Source: an uncultured bacterium
GTDB taxonomy: Bacteria > Bacillota > Clostridia > Oscillospirales > Oscillospiraceae
Direction: 5' to 3'
Length of the DNA stretch: 64,000 nt
Assembly (NCBI GenBank): GCA_947643715.1
Contig: CANRXB010000001.1
Location: 52,397-116,396 of the forward strand
Below the pieces are notes generated by a model. The model worked only from the letters and a program-made list of their open reading frames with translations, had not been told where the DNA came from and ran no database searches. Within the stretch, counting starts at the first letter, position 1. Every line of letters begins with the position of its first letter. A program made the position numbers and the translations under genes. Below, piece by piece: positions 1 through 8,456 of this stretch.

Positions 1-4
1 CGTC

Positions 5-100
5 TCATGGCTTCCAGCTTATCGAGGGGATCGCCTGTTGGGCGAGCCCCCTTCGATATATCCTCCCTTGACTCTGGATGCTCTTGGGCTCGTCCTCCTC
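5..100 (-). pseudogene. Internally deleted relic of a large serine recombinase
   Basis: Read on the minus strand, this stretch encodes about 31 open codons ending in ISWKP-stop. Its start, EDEPKSIQSQG, resembles the N-terminal EDEDK...ESIQNQ of the recombinase at 22283-23821, and its end resembles that protein's ISWKF-stop. Both ends of the gene therefore survive and about 1.4 kb of the middle is missing. A CCTCCTCAAAG motif (the reverse complement carries GAGGAGG) precedes it, as in the full copy. It cannot make a recombinase because the catalytic and DNA-binding domains are absent. The window edge lies only 4 bases beyond the stop, so more of the element may lie outside. Confidence 0.55.
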
Positions 101-215
101 AAAGGCGTAGCTGCTCAGGACTATGACCCCGCAAGAGCAGTCGGGCCTTGAGGATCCGCTTGGACCGCCTGTGCCAATAAAACGGCACTGGGATCGTTAG
201 TAGGACGCTCCTTTT
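101..215 (-). repeat. Diverged copy A of the recombinase upstream segment
   Basis: This segment matches 23833-23945, upstream of the intact recombinase, in the same order: CTCAAAG, a CTGCTC...GAGCAG inverted repeat, GGATC, an ATAAAACGGC motif inside a small inverted repeat (GTGCC/GGCAC here), then TTAGTAGGAC. In both copies one frame on the minus strand gives related peptides (NDPSAVLLAQA here, NDACAVLSVQA there). The similarity could thus be the tail of an upstream small gene, a structured leader, or recombinase binding sites. Divergence is considerable, so this is an old copy and not a recent duplication. Confidence 0.5.
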
Positions 216-330
216 CGATGTATTCGGGGCAAGCGCGGCACTGGCCCCGCCCCTTGCTTATTTTTCCTGCTGTCAGGACGATAATAACAGTAAAGGCGGC
301 TCTGCCGCCAGACGGAAGGAGGTCCGCGAG

Positions 331-3300
331 ATGGAGAAGCTGAGCGTTCGCAGGAACAGGGAGCTGACCGTCCCCCGGTATCAAAAAACGGGCAAGACGG
401 AGAAACAGGACAGCGCGGGCCCGGCCCGACCGGCAGCCGGGCAAAAGAGAGCGGCGGCGACCGTCTCCGAGACGCTGCGGAAGCTGATGGGCTGGGTCAC
501 CCAGGCGGGACGCCAGGCCCGGGAGGGCCGCCGGACCCTCCAGTCGGGAGAGGCGGCTCTGGCGGAGGTCGAGGACAACCTGGGCCGCATGGAGGAGCTG
601 GCCCGCCAGGCCGCCGAGGACGGCGTGGTGGACCGCGCCGCCCTTCAAGCAGAGCTGGAGCGGCTGCGCGGGGAGGTCGATCAGATCGCCCAAAACGGCG
701 TACAGGCGGGGCTGTTCCAGGACGGAGAGGCCGGAGACGGCCTGGACGCGCTGGTGGATGCGGTGATAGACGGCCTGGATGCCCGGCAGGAAGGGGTGGA
801 GAGCCTCCCACCTTGGCTGCTGGGCGCCATGACGGGCGGCGCGCCTGACCGAGACGCACTGCTGGCGGCCTTGGGGATCGACAGTACCGCCAGCGGGGCG
901 CAGGTGCTGGCCGCCCTGGGCAAGCTCCCGCTGGATAGCAGCCCCGTGGCGGGGTATCTGGCCGCGTTGTACCTGGGGGCGGTCATCTCCGGGGGCGTGC
1001 CCTCAGGGGCGGTGGACCCGGAGCAGGCGGCGCAGGGGCTGCGGCAGCTACTCGAGCTGGTGGCCCAAGGCGTCTCCACGGATCAGGCGCTGGAACATCT
1101 GACGGGCGGCGCTTTCACCAGCATGGAGCAGTTCCAGGCCCAGTTCTCCAGCGGCACCGCCCCGGGGCTGGAGCCCTTTTTGATGAGCCTGCTCCATACA
1201 GGAGAGACCGCCCCGTCCATGCCCGAGCTGCTGGATCTGCTGGCGGGAAACGGCGGAGAGATGGGGCTGCTGATGGACCTGCTGGCGGGCTCTGGCGGCG
1301 GGCTGATGGCGCTGCTGGACGGACTGGGCACATCGGAGGGCGCGGCCCAGCTCCAAGGTGCGCCGGAAGGCGCGGTCCAGCCCCAGAACGCCTCAGAGGC
1401 CACGGTCCAGCTCCAGGGTGCGTCGGAGGGCGGCGCTCAGCCCCACGGCGCGGAGAGCGTGACCGCCCATCCCTTTGTGTCGGATCGTCTGGGAACAGTG
1501 CAGGGCTCGGGCCGGGATCTGTCCGCCGCGGCCTTCGACCCGGAGAGCGATATGCTGACGGTGGCCGGAGACCAGGACGTGATCCTCCGCGGACTGGGGC
1601 AGGAGGCCCCGGCGCTCCGGCTGACGGGTACGGGGAAAGTGGTGCTCCAGCAGATAGACGCTCCCCTGCTGAACGCGCAGTCCGCCCAGGCCCGGGTGAC
1701 GGCTGCTGGGGAGAGCACACTGGCCCAGGTGCAGTTGGGCAAGGGCGCCGTACTCACCGTCGACGGCGGCGGACTGCTGCACATCGGGCAGCTCCGGGCC
1801 GGAGCGGGCAGCGTCCTGCGGCTCACCGGGGGCGCGGTAGTGCTGAGCGGGGAGGTTTCCGGGACCCTGGCGGCCCAGGTAGTGGTGGATGGCCCCGTCT
1901 CTCTGCTGGCGGCACAGGGCATCACCGTGCGCAGCGCCCAGGGCGAACCGCTGACCCCCTTCGACCTCGTGTGGAAAACGCTGCTCCCGGAGTGGAGCTC
2001 CGTCACCGCCCTGGCGGTGGACGGCAAGCAGGGACAGCTCGACCTGAGAAGGGACGGCCAGATCGACATGGCCCGGCTGTGGCTGCTGAAGGGGGAGGAT
2101 CCCAAAAGATATCCTGCCCACACCATCGCCCTGCGGGGGAGAGACAAGGCGGGCCGTACCCAGACCTGGTATACCTATGTGCGCTGGGACGAAAAAGCGG
2201 GGGCCTTCCAGGAGATCTCCAGGTATCCGAACCCCTTTTCCGTCACCGGCGGGGAGCCGGAGACAGATTGGCGGTACGAGGAAGAGAGCCACACCCTCTA
2301 CATCCTGTCTAACCAGGTCACTGCCGTGGCCGGAGGGGCTGGGACGGACGCGGACCGTCTGCCCTTCAGCGGCAGGATCGTCCTAGCCGACGGCATCGGC
2401 CCGATAAAGCTGATCCTGGACGGCGTGGAGTGCCGGGTATCCTCCGGCAGAGCGTTCGACCTGGGCCGTGGGAACGATGTGACCCTGCTTTTGCAGCGGG
2501 GGACGAACAACGTATTCGAGAGCGGCGCTGGCTTCGCGGGGATATCGCTGGGCGACGGCACTTCCCTGCGCATCGACCAGACGAAAGACCCCAAAGGGGA
2601 TCCCGACGGCACGCTCACCGCCACAGGCGCCGCTGGGGGCGCGGGCATCGGCCGGGACAGCGGCGTGGGGCGGGAGCGCACCGGTCCCATCCACATCCGG
2701 GGCGGCGTGGTCACCGCCATCGGGACAGGAGGAGGCGCGGGCATCGGCGGCGCTCTGGGCGCCCCCGTGGGAGACATACGCATCCAGGGCGGCACGGTGA
2801 CGGCCCAGGCCACCTGCTGCGCCGCCGCCATCGGCGCGGGGATACAGGGGGCCTGCGGCGATATCGTCATCACAGGGTCCGCCCGGGTGGTGAAAGCCCA
2901 AGGGGGCGGGCCGGACGGGGACATCGGCGGCTGCCTCTTCGGCAACTGCGGGAAGGTCCAGGTGTCCGCCGGCACGGAGATTGGGGACGCCAAGCTCTGG
3001 ACCCGGCAGGGGCTGTCCTTCCAGGTGGGAGAATCCAGTGTGACGCTGCCCCGCTTCCGCGTTTCCGCCCGGGCGCTGCGCCTGGACGCATTGGATCTCA
3101 CCACCCGGGAGGCGGCCAGGGCCGCCATAGAGGTGCTGATCTCGGACCGCCGCTGGGTCACCCGGCTCCTGGGGACCTACGGCGCTATGTACGGCCACTT
3201 GGGGCAGAGCATCGGCAATATACAAAGCTTTCACCAGCATATCGGCGTGGTGCGGGACAATACGGAGGCCAGCTCCCTGACCTATGATATCCGCGAGGTG

Positions 3301-3372
3301 CTCCGCCAATCTCCAAAAGCCATCTTCCTGCGCCAGCGAGGGATGGAGGACGTGGGATATCTGCTGCGGTAG
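331..3372 (+). CDS. Flagellin-like protein with a large glycine-rich beta-helix-like insert
   Basis: 1013 aa; AAGGAGG lies 10 bases before the ATG. Residues about 45-130 follow the flagellin D1 pattern (ETLRKLMGWVTQAGRQAREG, then NLGRMEELARQAA, then DRAALQAELERL and VDQIA). The last 95 residues follow the flagellin C-terminal helix and end in YLLR, like the usual LSLLR end. The first 40 residues, where flagellin D0 should be, are basic and unlike flagellin. Between the ends lie an acidic leucine-rich region (130-340), a QLQGA-type repeat linker (340-390), and a glycine/valine-rich region with GGAGIGG-type rungs (about 760-880) suggesting a parallel beta-helix. No signal peptide is visible, so export through a flagellar-type route is inferred. 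It ends 29 bp before the attR core, so it looks like cargo of the recombinase element. No other flagellar gene is in the window. Confidence 0.7.
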   Translation: MEKLSVRRNRELTVPRYQKTGKTEKQDSAGPARPAAGQKRAAATVSETLRKLMGWVTQAGRQAREGRRTLQSGEAALAEVEDNLGRMEELARQAAEDGVVDRAALQAELERLRGEVDQIAQNGVQAGLFQDGEAGDGLDALVDAVIDGLDARQEGVESLPPWLLGAMTGGAPDRDALLAALGIDSTASGAQVLAALGKLPLDSSPVAGYLAALYLGAVISGGVPSGAVDPEQAAQGLRQLLELVAQGVSTDQALEHLTGGAFTSMEQFQAQFSSGTAPGLEPFLMSLLHTGETAPSMPELLDLLAGNGGEMGLLMDLLAGSGGGLMALLDGLGTSEGAAQLQGAPEGAVQPQNASEATVQLQGASEGGAQPHGAESVTAHPFVSDRLGTVQGSGRDLSAAAFDPESDMLTVAGDQDVILRGLGQEAPALRLTGTGKVVLQQIDAPLLNAQSAQARVTAAGESTLAQVQLGKGAVLTVDGGGLLHIGQLRAGAGSVLRLTGGAVVLSGEVSGTLAAQVVVDGPVSLLAAQGITVRSAQGEPLTPFDLVWKTLLPEWSSVTALAVDGKQGQLDLRRDGQIDMARLWLLKGEDPKRYPAHTIALRGRDKAGRTQTWYTYVRWDEKAGAFQEISRYPNPFSVTGGEPETDWRYEEESHTLYILSNQVTAVAGGAGTDADRLPFSGRIVLADGIGPIKLILDGVECRVSSGRAFDLGRGNDVTLLLQRGTNNVFESGAGFAGISLGDGTSLRIDQTKDPKGDPDGTLTATGAAGGAGIGRDSGVGRERTGPIHIRGGVVTAIGTGGGAGIGGALGAPVGDIRIQGGTVTAQATCCAAAIGAGIQGACGDIVITGSARVVKAQGGGPDGDIGGCLFGNCGKVQVSAGTEIGDAKLWTRQGLSFQVGESSVTLPRFRVSARALRLDALDLTTREAARAAIEVLISDRRWVTRLLGTYGAMYGHLGQSIGNIQSFHQHIGVVRDNTEASSLTYDIREVLRQSPKAIFLRQRGMEDVGYLLR

Positions 3373-3389
3373 TCGCAAAGTGTCCTTTT

Positions 3390-3415
3390 GGAACCACCCC
3401 CCACGTGGTGGAGCC
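3390..3415 (+). other. attR-like junction of a serine recombinase element
   Basis: The left arm GGAACCACCCCC (3390-3401) is element-side sequence. Core CA is 3402-3403, and CGTGGTGGAGCC (3404-3415) is ATPase coding sequence. The left arm is the reverse complement, with one mismatch, of GGGGGTGGTGCC at 22213-22224, next to the other half of the same ATPase gene. Two 12-bp arms around a CA dinucleotide is the expected geometry of a serine-integrase attP. Crossover at CA is inferred, not shown. Confidence 0.75.
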
Positions 3416-4208
3416 CAAATGCCCCGGAGTGGTGGAGCGTTACATCGACCTGAGCAAATATTACGACCGGGCAGGGCTCCAGCCCCTGAAACAAGACATC
3501 CTGGCCGCTACGTCGGAATACCAGGGCCACTATAAACGAGTGTACCGATGCCTGGGCGCATCGGGAGAACTGTACCGGGACATGACCGAGCTGCTGGATG
3601 GGCAGCAGGTGCAGCAGCGCCTGGCCAAGCGGGCGGCAGGCATCATCAGCCGGGAGCTGAAACACCCCGCCCATGGAGAAGGTCTGACGGAACAGCGTTT
3701 CCTGTCCGCTGTCACGCATAAGGGCGCGTTCACGCTCTGGGGCACTGTGTCCGCTCAGGCGGATCGGATATATGAGCTGGCAGACAACTACGGTCTGGCC
3801 CACCATCTCCTCAACCCGATCCTCTCCGCCGCGCTGGCGGCAGGCCATGACGCCGTGGCCTGTCCTGACCCCATGGCACCCGACCGGCTAGCCCATATCA
3901 TCTTCCCAGACCTGTCTTTGGCCTTCGTCACATCAACTCAGGAGGATCCATGGCCTCACCGCGCCTATCGCCGGCTGCGCCTGGATGCGATGGGGGATGC
4001 GGACGCCTATCGCACCAACCGCCCCCGGCTGCGCTTCACACGCAGGGTCGCGGCAGCTTTGATGGAAGAGGGGATATCGGGTCTCGCTCAGGCCAAGGCC
4101 GCCCACGACCGGCTGGAAAAGCTCTACAACCCCTACGTGGACTTCGACGGCGTGGCTCGAACGGCAGACCGGCTCATCGATCAGATCTTGGCGCTGAAAA
4201 ACGGATAA
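3404..4208 (+). pseudogene. C-terminal part of a split P-loop ATPase (PRK06851-like)
   Basis: This 3' part encodes about 268 residues from HVVEPKCPG to the stop at 4206-4208. It lacks the N-terminal P-loop, which sits at 21938-22212. Joining 22212 to 3404 gives exactly 1080 nt, a single 360-codon frame reading VDGTAPHVVEPKCPG across the join. The product would be 359 aa, about the length of this clostridial ATPase family. Open translation could begin at GTG 3405, but there is no Shine-Dalgarno and the product would lack the nucleotide-binding site. The second P-loop of some relatives is not visible here. The family is common in spore-formers; its role is not established. Confidence 0.8.
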
Positions 4209-4246
4209 GAAAGCGGGGAGAACATCGTTCTCCCCGCTTTCTTTCT
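4208..4246 (+). terminator. Rho-independent terminator
   Basis: A perfect 16-bp stem (4208-4223 with 4227-4242) with loop ATC is followed by a T-rich tail. It overlaps the stop codon of the ATPase 3' part, so this was the natural end of that gene. Confidence 0.9.
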
Positions 4247-4260
4247 TTATATCTAGGACC

Positions 4261-4360
4261 GTCGGACAGTTTACAGCCGGTAGGGCAGTACAGCCATTGG
4301 AGCACTCAGAGCCAGTGGGACAGTACGACCGATGGGGCAGCTTACAGCCAGTCGGACAAC
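4261..4360. repeat. Degenerate tandem repeats of 17-19 bp
   Basis: Five full units and part of a sixth, starting at 4261, 4280, 4299, 4317, 4334 and 4351, share a core close to GGACAGTTTACAGCC. Unit lengths vary and the middle units are the most diverged. The array lies just after the ATPase terminator and overlaps the last 6 codons of the DUF6514 gene on the other strand. Its function is unknown. Confidence 0.55.
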
Positions 4361-4611
4361 ACATCATTCAGAGCTGTAGGCGTCACGCCGTTGCGCACCA
4401 ACAGTTCGCTGAGCTCATCGATGCGGGCGGCACTACAGGTCACGTTGGGGACGCTCGCCTGTTCGCCGCCCTGCTCAGCTATCTTGACGCCATAGCTCTC
4501 GCAGGAGTAAGCGCCCACGTCCATCTCTCCGATGAGGATGGAGTAGTCAAAGCGCCGGATCGCACCGGCCGAGTCGGCCAGCTCCACGGTTTGAAGAAAC
4601 AGCTCACGCAC
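4342..4611 (-). CDS. DUF6514 family protein
   Basis: 89 aa, starting at GTG 4611 with GAGGTGA at a normal distance upstream. The central YGVKIAEQ and the C-terminal pattern RIDELSELLVRNGVTP...LNDVLSDWL match the small clostridial DUF6514 family, in which a YGI/YGV strand is followed by a helix pair ending in DVVEDFL. No catalytic motif is apparent and the molecular role is unknown. It stands alone between two terminators on the strand opposite the ATPase fragment, and its 3' end runs into the degenerate repeat array. Confidence 0.75.
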   Translation of the reverse strand: MRELFLQTVELADSAGAIRRFDYSILIGEMDVGAYSCESYGVKIAEQGGEQASVPNVTCSAARIDELSELLVRNGVTPTALNDVLSDWL

Positions 4612-4801
4612 GTATCCAAATCACCTCACTTTCCCATGGTCCCATTATCCGTACTTTATCCCTCGGTTTCAAGTTCAATCGTATGACTGCGTTCGACATT
4701 TTTCGACAAGGATACAAGATGTGGAAAGACTGGTACATCCTGGAACACCAGAGGTGGTCAATGTACATATTTGGATGGAAAATTTGTGTAGATCTGCACA
4801 A

Positions 4802-4837
4802 AAAAACCAGAACGGACTTTGGTCCGTTCTGGTTTTT
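4802..4837. terminator. Bidirectional terminator after hbd
   Basis: A perfect 16-bp stem (4802-4817 with 4822-4837) carries A and T runs at its ends. It lies 50 bp beyond the hbd stop on the minus strand and can work in either direction. Confidence 0.85.
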
Positions 4838-4887
4838 CCGTTGAACGATCGTTTTGACGAGCGGCTTTCGCCGAGACCGCCGGACAC

Positions 4888-5736
4888 TTACTTCGCGTAG
4901 TTGAAGAAGCCCTCGCCGGTCTTGCGGCCCAGCTTGCCGGCGCGCACCATCTTGCGCAGCAGCAGGGAGGCGCGGTACTTGGGATCGTGGGTCTCATTGT
5001 ACAGGGTGTCCATGATGGCCAAGCACACGTCCAGGCCCACCAGATCGCCCAGGGCCAAGGGGCCCATGGGATGGTTGGCGCCCAGCTTCATCGCGGTATC
5101 GATGCCCTCGGCGGAGGCGACCCCGGTGTACAGCAGGTCGGCGGCCTCGTTGATCATGGGGATGAGGATCTTGTTGACCACGAAGCCGGGGGCCTCGTTG
5201 ACCTCCACGGGCTCCTTGCCGATCTCCACGGACAGGTCGAAGATGGTCTTGAAGGTCTCGTCGGAGGTGTTGGCGCCCCGGATGACCTCCACCAGCTTCA
5301 TGACGGTGGCGGGATTGAAGAAGTGCATACCGATGAACTTGTCGGCCCGCTTGGTGGCGGCGGCGATGGCGGTGATGGAGATGGAGGAGGTGTTGGAGGC
5401 CAGGATGGTCTCGGGCTTGCAGATCTTGTCCAGATCGGCGAAGATGGACTTCTTGATGTCCAGGTTCTCGATGGCGGCCTCCACGACCAGGTCGGCGTCT
5501 GCGGCCTTCTCCAGATCGGTGGTAAAGCTCATCTTGTCGGTGATGGCCTTCTTGCCGGCCTCATCCATCTTGCCCTTGGCCACCAGCTTGTCCAGGCCCT
5601 TGTTCAAGCGCGCCTCGGAAGCGGCGATGATCTGGTCGTTGATGTCGCGCACGGTGACCTCGAAGCCTTTGCGGGCAAAGACCTGAGCGATATCCAGACC
5701 CATAGTGCCGCCGCCGATGACGAAGATCTTTTTCAT
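4888..5736 (-). CDS. hbd: 3-hydroxybutyryl-CoA dehydrogenase
   Basis: 282 aa from ATG 5736 ([10 protein letters not shown]), the family's usual length; a longer upstream frame has no better ribosome site. It reduces acetoacetyl-CoA to 3-hydroxybutyryl-CoA in the cytoplasm, a step of butyrate formation. The Rossmann motif GGGTMG is at residues 8-13. The active-site region shows SNTSSISIT, the histidine in MHFFNP, and the asparagine in FVVNK. It follows crt by 113 bp on the same strand and probably shares its promoter at 6809-6837. Thiolase, bcd and etfAB are not in the window, so the remaining steps must be encoded elsewhere. Confidence 0.95.
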   Translation of the reverse strand: MKKIFVIGGGTMGLDIAQVFARKGFEVTVRDINDQIIAASEARLNKGLDKLVAKGKMDEAGKKAITDKMSFTTDLEKAADADLVVEAAIENLDIKKSIFADLDKICKPETILASNTSSISITAIAAATKRADKFIGMHFFNPATVMKLVEVIRGANTSDETFKTIFDLSVEIGKEPVEVNEAPGFVVNKILIPMINEAADLLYTGVASAEGIDTAMKLGANHPMGPLALGDLVGLDVCLAIMDTLYNETHDPKYRASLLLRKMVRAGKLGRKTGEGFFNYAK

Positions 5737-5849
5737 GATGACATACCCCTTTTCAATATCTTTGATTGGTTCGTTTCGCGGGATGACGTGGTGGGACTGC
5801 CGGACGATCATGTCCCAGACCTGACCGTCCGGGGCCGCCAGCACGGACA

Positions 5850-6626
5850 TCACTTGTTCTGGAAATGCTTCTCCTGACGCTTCTCCAGGAAAGCGCCCAT
5901 GCCCTCGTTCTTGTCCTGTGTACCGCAGGTGACGCCGAAAGCCTCGGCCTCGAAAGCGGAGCCGGTGGCGATGTCGGTCTGCATCCCCATGCGGATGCAG
6001 CGCTTGGACTCCTGCACGGCGATGGGGGCGTTGGCGCAGATGGCGTTGGCCAGCTCCATCGCCTTGGCCATCAGCTCGTCGGGAGCGTACACCTGGCTGA
6101 CCAGGCCGATCTCCTTGGCCTCGGCAGCGCCGATGACCTTGGCGGTGAGGATCAGCTCCATCGCCTTGGAGATGCCCACGATGCGGGGCAGGCGCTGGGT
6201 GCCGCCGAAGCCCGGGGTGATGCCCAGACCCACTTCGGGCTGGCCGAACTTGGCCTTCTCAGAGGCGATGCGGATGTCGCAGGACATGGCCAGCTCGCAG
6301 CCGCCGCCCAGAGCGAAGCCGTTCACCGCCGCGATGACAGGCTTGGACAGGTTCTCCAGCCGCAGGAACACGCCGCCGCCGTGCACGCCGAACTTCTTGC
6401 CGTCGATGGCGGAGAACTCCTTCATCTCGCCGATGTCGGCGCCCGCCACGAAAGAACGGCCCGCGCCGGTCAGGATGACCGCATGGATGTCGGGGGAAGC
6501 CTCCACTTTGGTGATGGCCTCGTCCAGGTCGCTGAGCACCTGACTGTTCAGGGCATTGAGGGCCTCAGGGCGGTCGATGGTGAGGATGGCCACAGCACCC
6601 TGCTGCTCAAAGTTCACAAATGACAT
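5850..6626 (-). CDS. crt: Enoyl-CoA hydratase / crotonase
   Basis: 258 aa from ATG 6626 with AAGGAGG upstream. The crotonase fold is clear: AGADIGEM forms part of the oxyanion pocket, and the two catalytic glutamates sit in [10 protein letters not shown] and GQPEVGLGI, followed by PGFGGTQRL. It dehydrates 3-hydroxybutyryl-CoA to crotonyl-CoA. Position just upstream of hbd on the same strand supports the short-chain role over a general fatty-acid role. Transcription is expected from the sigma-A-type promoter at 6809-6837, which leaves a leader of about 170 nt. Confidence 0.93.
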   Translation of the reverse strand: MSFVNFEQQGAVAILTIDRPEALNALNSQVLSDLDEAITKVEASPDIHAVILTGAGRSFVAGADIGEMKEFSAIDGKKFGVHGGGVFLRLENLSKPVIAAVNGFALGGGCELAMSCDIRIASEKAKFGQPEVGLGITPGFGGTQRLPRIVGISKAMELILTAKVIGAAEAKEIGLVSQVYAPDELMAKAMELANAICANAPIAVQESKRCIRMGMQTDIATGSAFEAEAFGVTCGTQDKNEGMGAFLEKRQEKHFQNK

Positions 6627-6808
6627 CAGTTTGCCTCCTTAAAATGTAAAAAAATGTTGGGATACAGCCAACGCAGCCCCTTCCCCTTGCCAGTGTTCGC
6701 TATTTTTTTAACAAAGCGTCGGCGGATACGAGCGGCAATGGAGCCGGACAGCTATTGCCGGTCATGCCGCATGAGAGGGGAGGAAAACGTTCCCTATATC
6801 CGTTCTTT

Positions 6809-6837
6809 AGTATACCGCCTTTTCCCGTACATTGCAA
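6809..6837 (-). promoter_or_regulatory. Sigma-A-type promoter of crt-hbd
   Basis: On the minus strand, -35 TTGCAA (6832-6837) and -10 TATACT (6809-6814) are separated by exactly 17 bp. It points toward crt. Confidence 0.75.
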
Positions 6838-7191
6838 GGGGTTTCTTTTGAAATGGCTCCGGCGGGCAAGCTTTCCCGCGTCATCACGGGCAAAGTTGGA
6901 GATATGGGCCCGAACGGCCAGACCCAGACATGCGGCGCAGCCTTCTGCGCTCCTCTATCGCTTCTTGATAGGGCTTCGTATCATGTACATCAAAACGACC
7001 CGACGGTGACATGGGCGGGCGCGAGGCGTCCCAGATGGCTCCTTCCAAGATCTACATGCAGAAAGTTTCCTGGATAGGGTAAAGTCCCGGCTTTTTCTGG
7101 ACGAATCTAATGAGCGTAGGTGCGGCCGGGCTTATGCCACCCGCCGCCCCGTATCCTATCCACACGACAGACAGAAAGGAAGGTATCTACC
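6838..7191. other. Intergenic region with no recognised gene
   Basis: About 350 bp between the crt promoter and the secreted peptidase gene. Short frames here have no ribosome site or recognisable product. The only clear signal is AAAGGAAGG just before the peptidase ATG at 7192. Confidence 0.6.
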
Positions 7192-8229
7192 ATGATGAAA
7201 CGATCTGCTGCCCTGGCCGTGGCGCTTTGCCTGACGCTCTCCATGCTCACCGCCACCGCCAGCGCAGCCTCCTGTTTCCCGCAGTACACCGGCAGCAGCG
7301 GTTCCATCACCGTCGCGCTGGATGCTCTGGGAGCCGATTCGTCTTACTCCAATCGAGTCAAGATCGCCGCAGCCAACGGCATCGGCAGTTACCGCGGGAC
7401 CGCCGCGCAGAACACCCGGATGCTGGACCTGCTGAAGAAAGGCGTGCTCATCGACCCCTCCGCTCCGGGATCGTCCGTCAGCTCGTTCTTCCCTGCCTAT
7501 ACCGGCACTTCCTCCTCGATCGCAGCCGCGTTGGATTCCCTGGGCGCCGGATCCAGCTTCCAGTACCGCACTCAGATCGCCGCAGCCAATGGTATCGCGG
7601 CCTATTCCGGCACAGCGGCCCAGAACACCAGCTTGCTCGGGCTGCTGAAGCAAGGCAGGCTGGTCAAGCCGGGCAGCTCCGCCTCCCCTGCCCCTGCCCC
7701 TGCCCCTGCCCCGTCCGGCGGGCTGATCGCAGCCAATCTGGGCCGCGTGTCCTTCATCCGGCAGGACAAGAACACTTGCAAAGCTACCGCAGCGGCGATG
7801 GCGGTCAACGTCATCCTGGGCCGCGACCGGTATTCCACCGCCGACATGATCTACAGCGGCGTCCTGTGCCGGAACCTGGACGGAGAGCTGTACATAGGCT
7901 CCGACCGGAACACATACCGGACCACCTATAAGACAGACAGCTACGTGGGCAGCCTGCGCGAGCTGAAGGCCGCCGTGGACGCCGCCCTGGACAAAGGGCT
8001 CCCGATCGTGGCCACCGTCAACTCCACAGTCAGCCGCCACCACTGGGTCGTGGTCGTGGGCCGGGACAGCCAAGGAGGTTACCTGATCGTGGACCCCGCC
8101 CGGAACGGCTCGGGCGCCATGTCCTCTCAGGTGAAGAGCATGGCCTCGATGGGCTATTCCTTCGGCCTCGCTGACTACGCCCAGCCCCACTATGGCTATA
8201 TCAGCTTCCAAGTGAACGCCCCCGCCTGA
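7192..8229 (+). CDS. Secreted C39-like cysteine peptidase with two N-terminal repeats
   Basis: 345 aa from ATG 7192 (MMKRSAALAV). Residues 1-25 form a signal peptide ending TASA. Two copies of a 60-residue repeat follow (FPQYTGSSGSI...LLKKGVL, then FPAYTGTSSSI...LLKQGRL), a module often found in secreted clostridial hydrolases and probably for cell-wall attachment. A PAPAPAPAP linker leads to a papain-like C39 domain: the catalytic Cys is in KNTCKATAAAMAVN, the His in SRHHWVVVVGRD, and an Asp in IVDPARN. It is likely an extracellular peptidase or peptide-processing enzyme with unknown substrate. It stands alone and is followed by a strong terminator. Confidence 0.8.
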   Translation: MMKRSAALAVALCLTLSMLTATASAASCFPQYTGSSGSITVALDALGADSSYSNRVKIAAANGIGSYRGTAAQNTRMLDLLKKGVLIDPSAPGSSVSSFFPAYTGTSSSIAAALDSLGAGSSFQYRTQIAAANGIAAYSGTAAQNTSLLGLLKQGRLVKPGSSASPAPAPAPAPSGGLIAANLGRVSFIRQDKNTCKATAAAMAVNVILGRDRYSTADMIYSGVLCRNLDGELYIGSDRNTYRTTYKTDSYVGSLRELKAAVDAALDKGLPIVATVNSTVSRHHWVVVVGRDSQGGYLIVDPARNGSGAMSSQVKSMASMGYSFGLADYAQPHYGYISFQVNAPA

Positions 8230-8275
8230 TCCCATCCAGCCGCTGCCGGGCATCCCACCGGCAAGACGGCCCCAG

Positions 8276-8310
8276 CCCCAACGCCTCGACGATACATCGA
8301 GGCGTTGGGG
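8276..8310 (+). terminator. Terminator hairpin after the C39-like peptidase
   Basis: A perfect 14-bp GC-rich stem (8276-8289 with 8297-8310) with a 7-nt loop. The T-tract is poor (CCCTCTTGCT), so termination is likely but not certain. Confidence 0.65.
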
Positions 8311-8456
8311 CCCTCTTGCTCCCGCTCAAGGCGCTGTGGCGGGAGACCGCGATCGTCCGCCGTCCCGCACTTGGACGTGCGGACACATGCCGCTGTCGTC
8401 TGGGCCTGCCCCTGCATATCCTGATGGGAAGAGATCCCAGAAAGGAGACTGCGATC

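Noticed and set aside
4261..4360. The short repeats as a CRISPR array
   Set aside because: Units are contiguous and degenerate with no spacers, and no cas genes are present.
7120..7191. A longer start for the C39-like peptidase at 7120
   Set aside because: The extension would place 24 residues before a clear signal peptide; AAAGGAAGG and ATG 7192 fit better.
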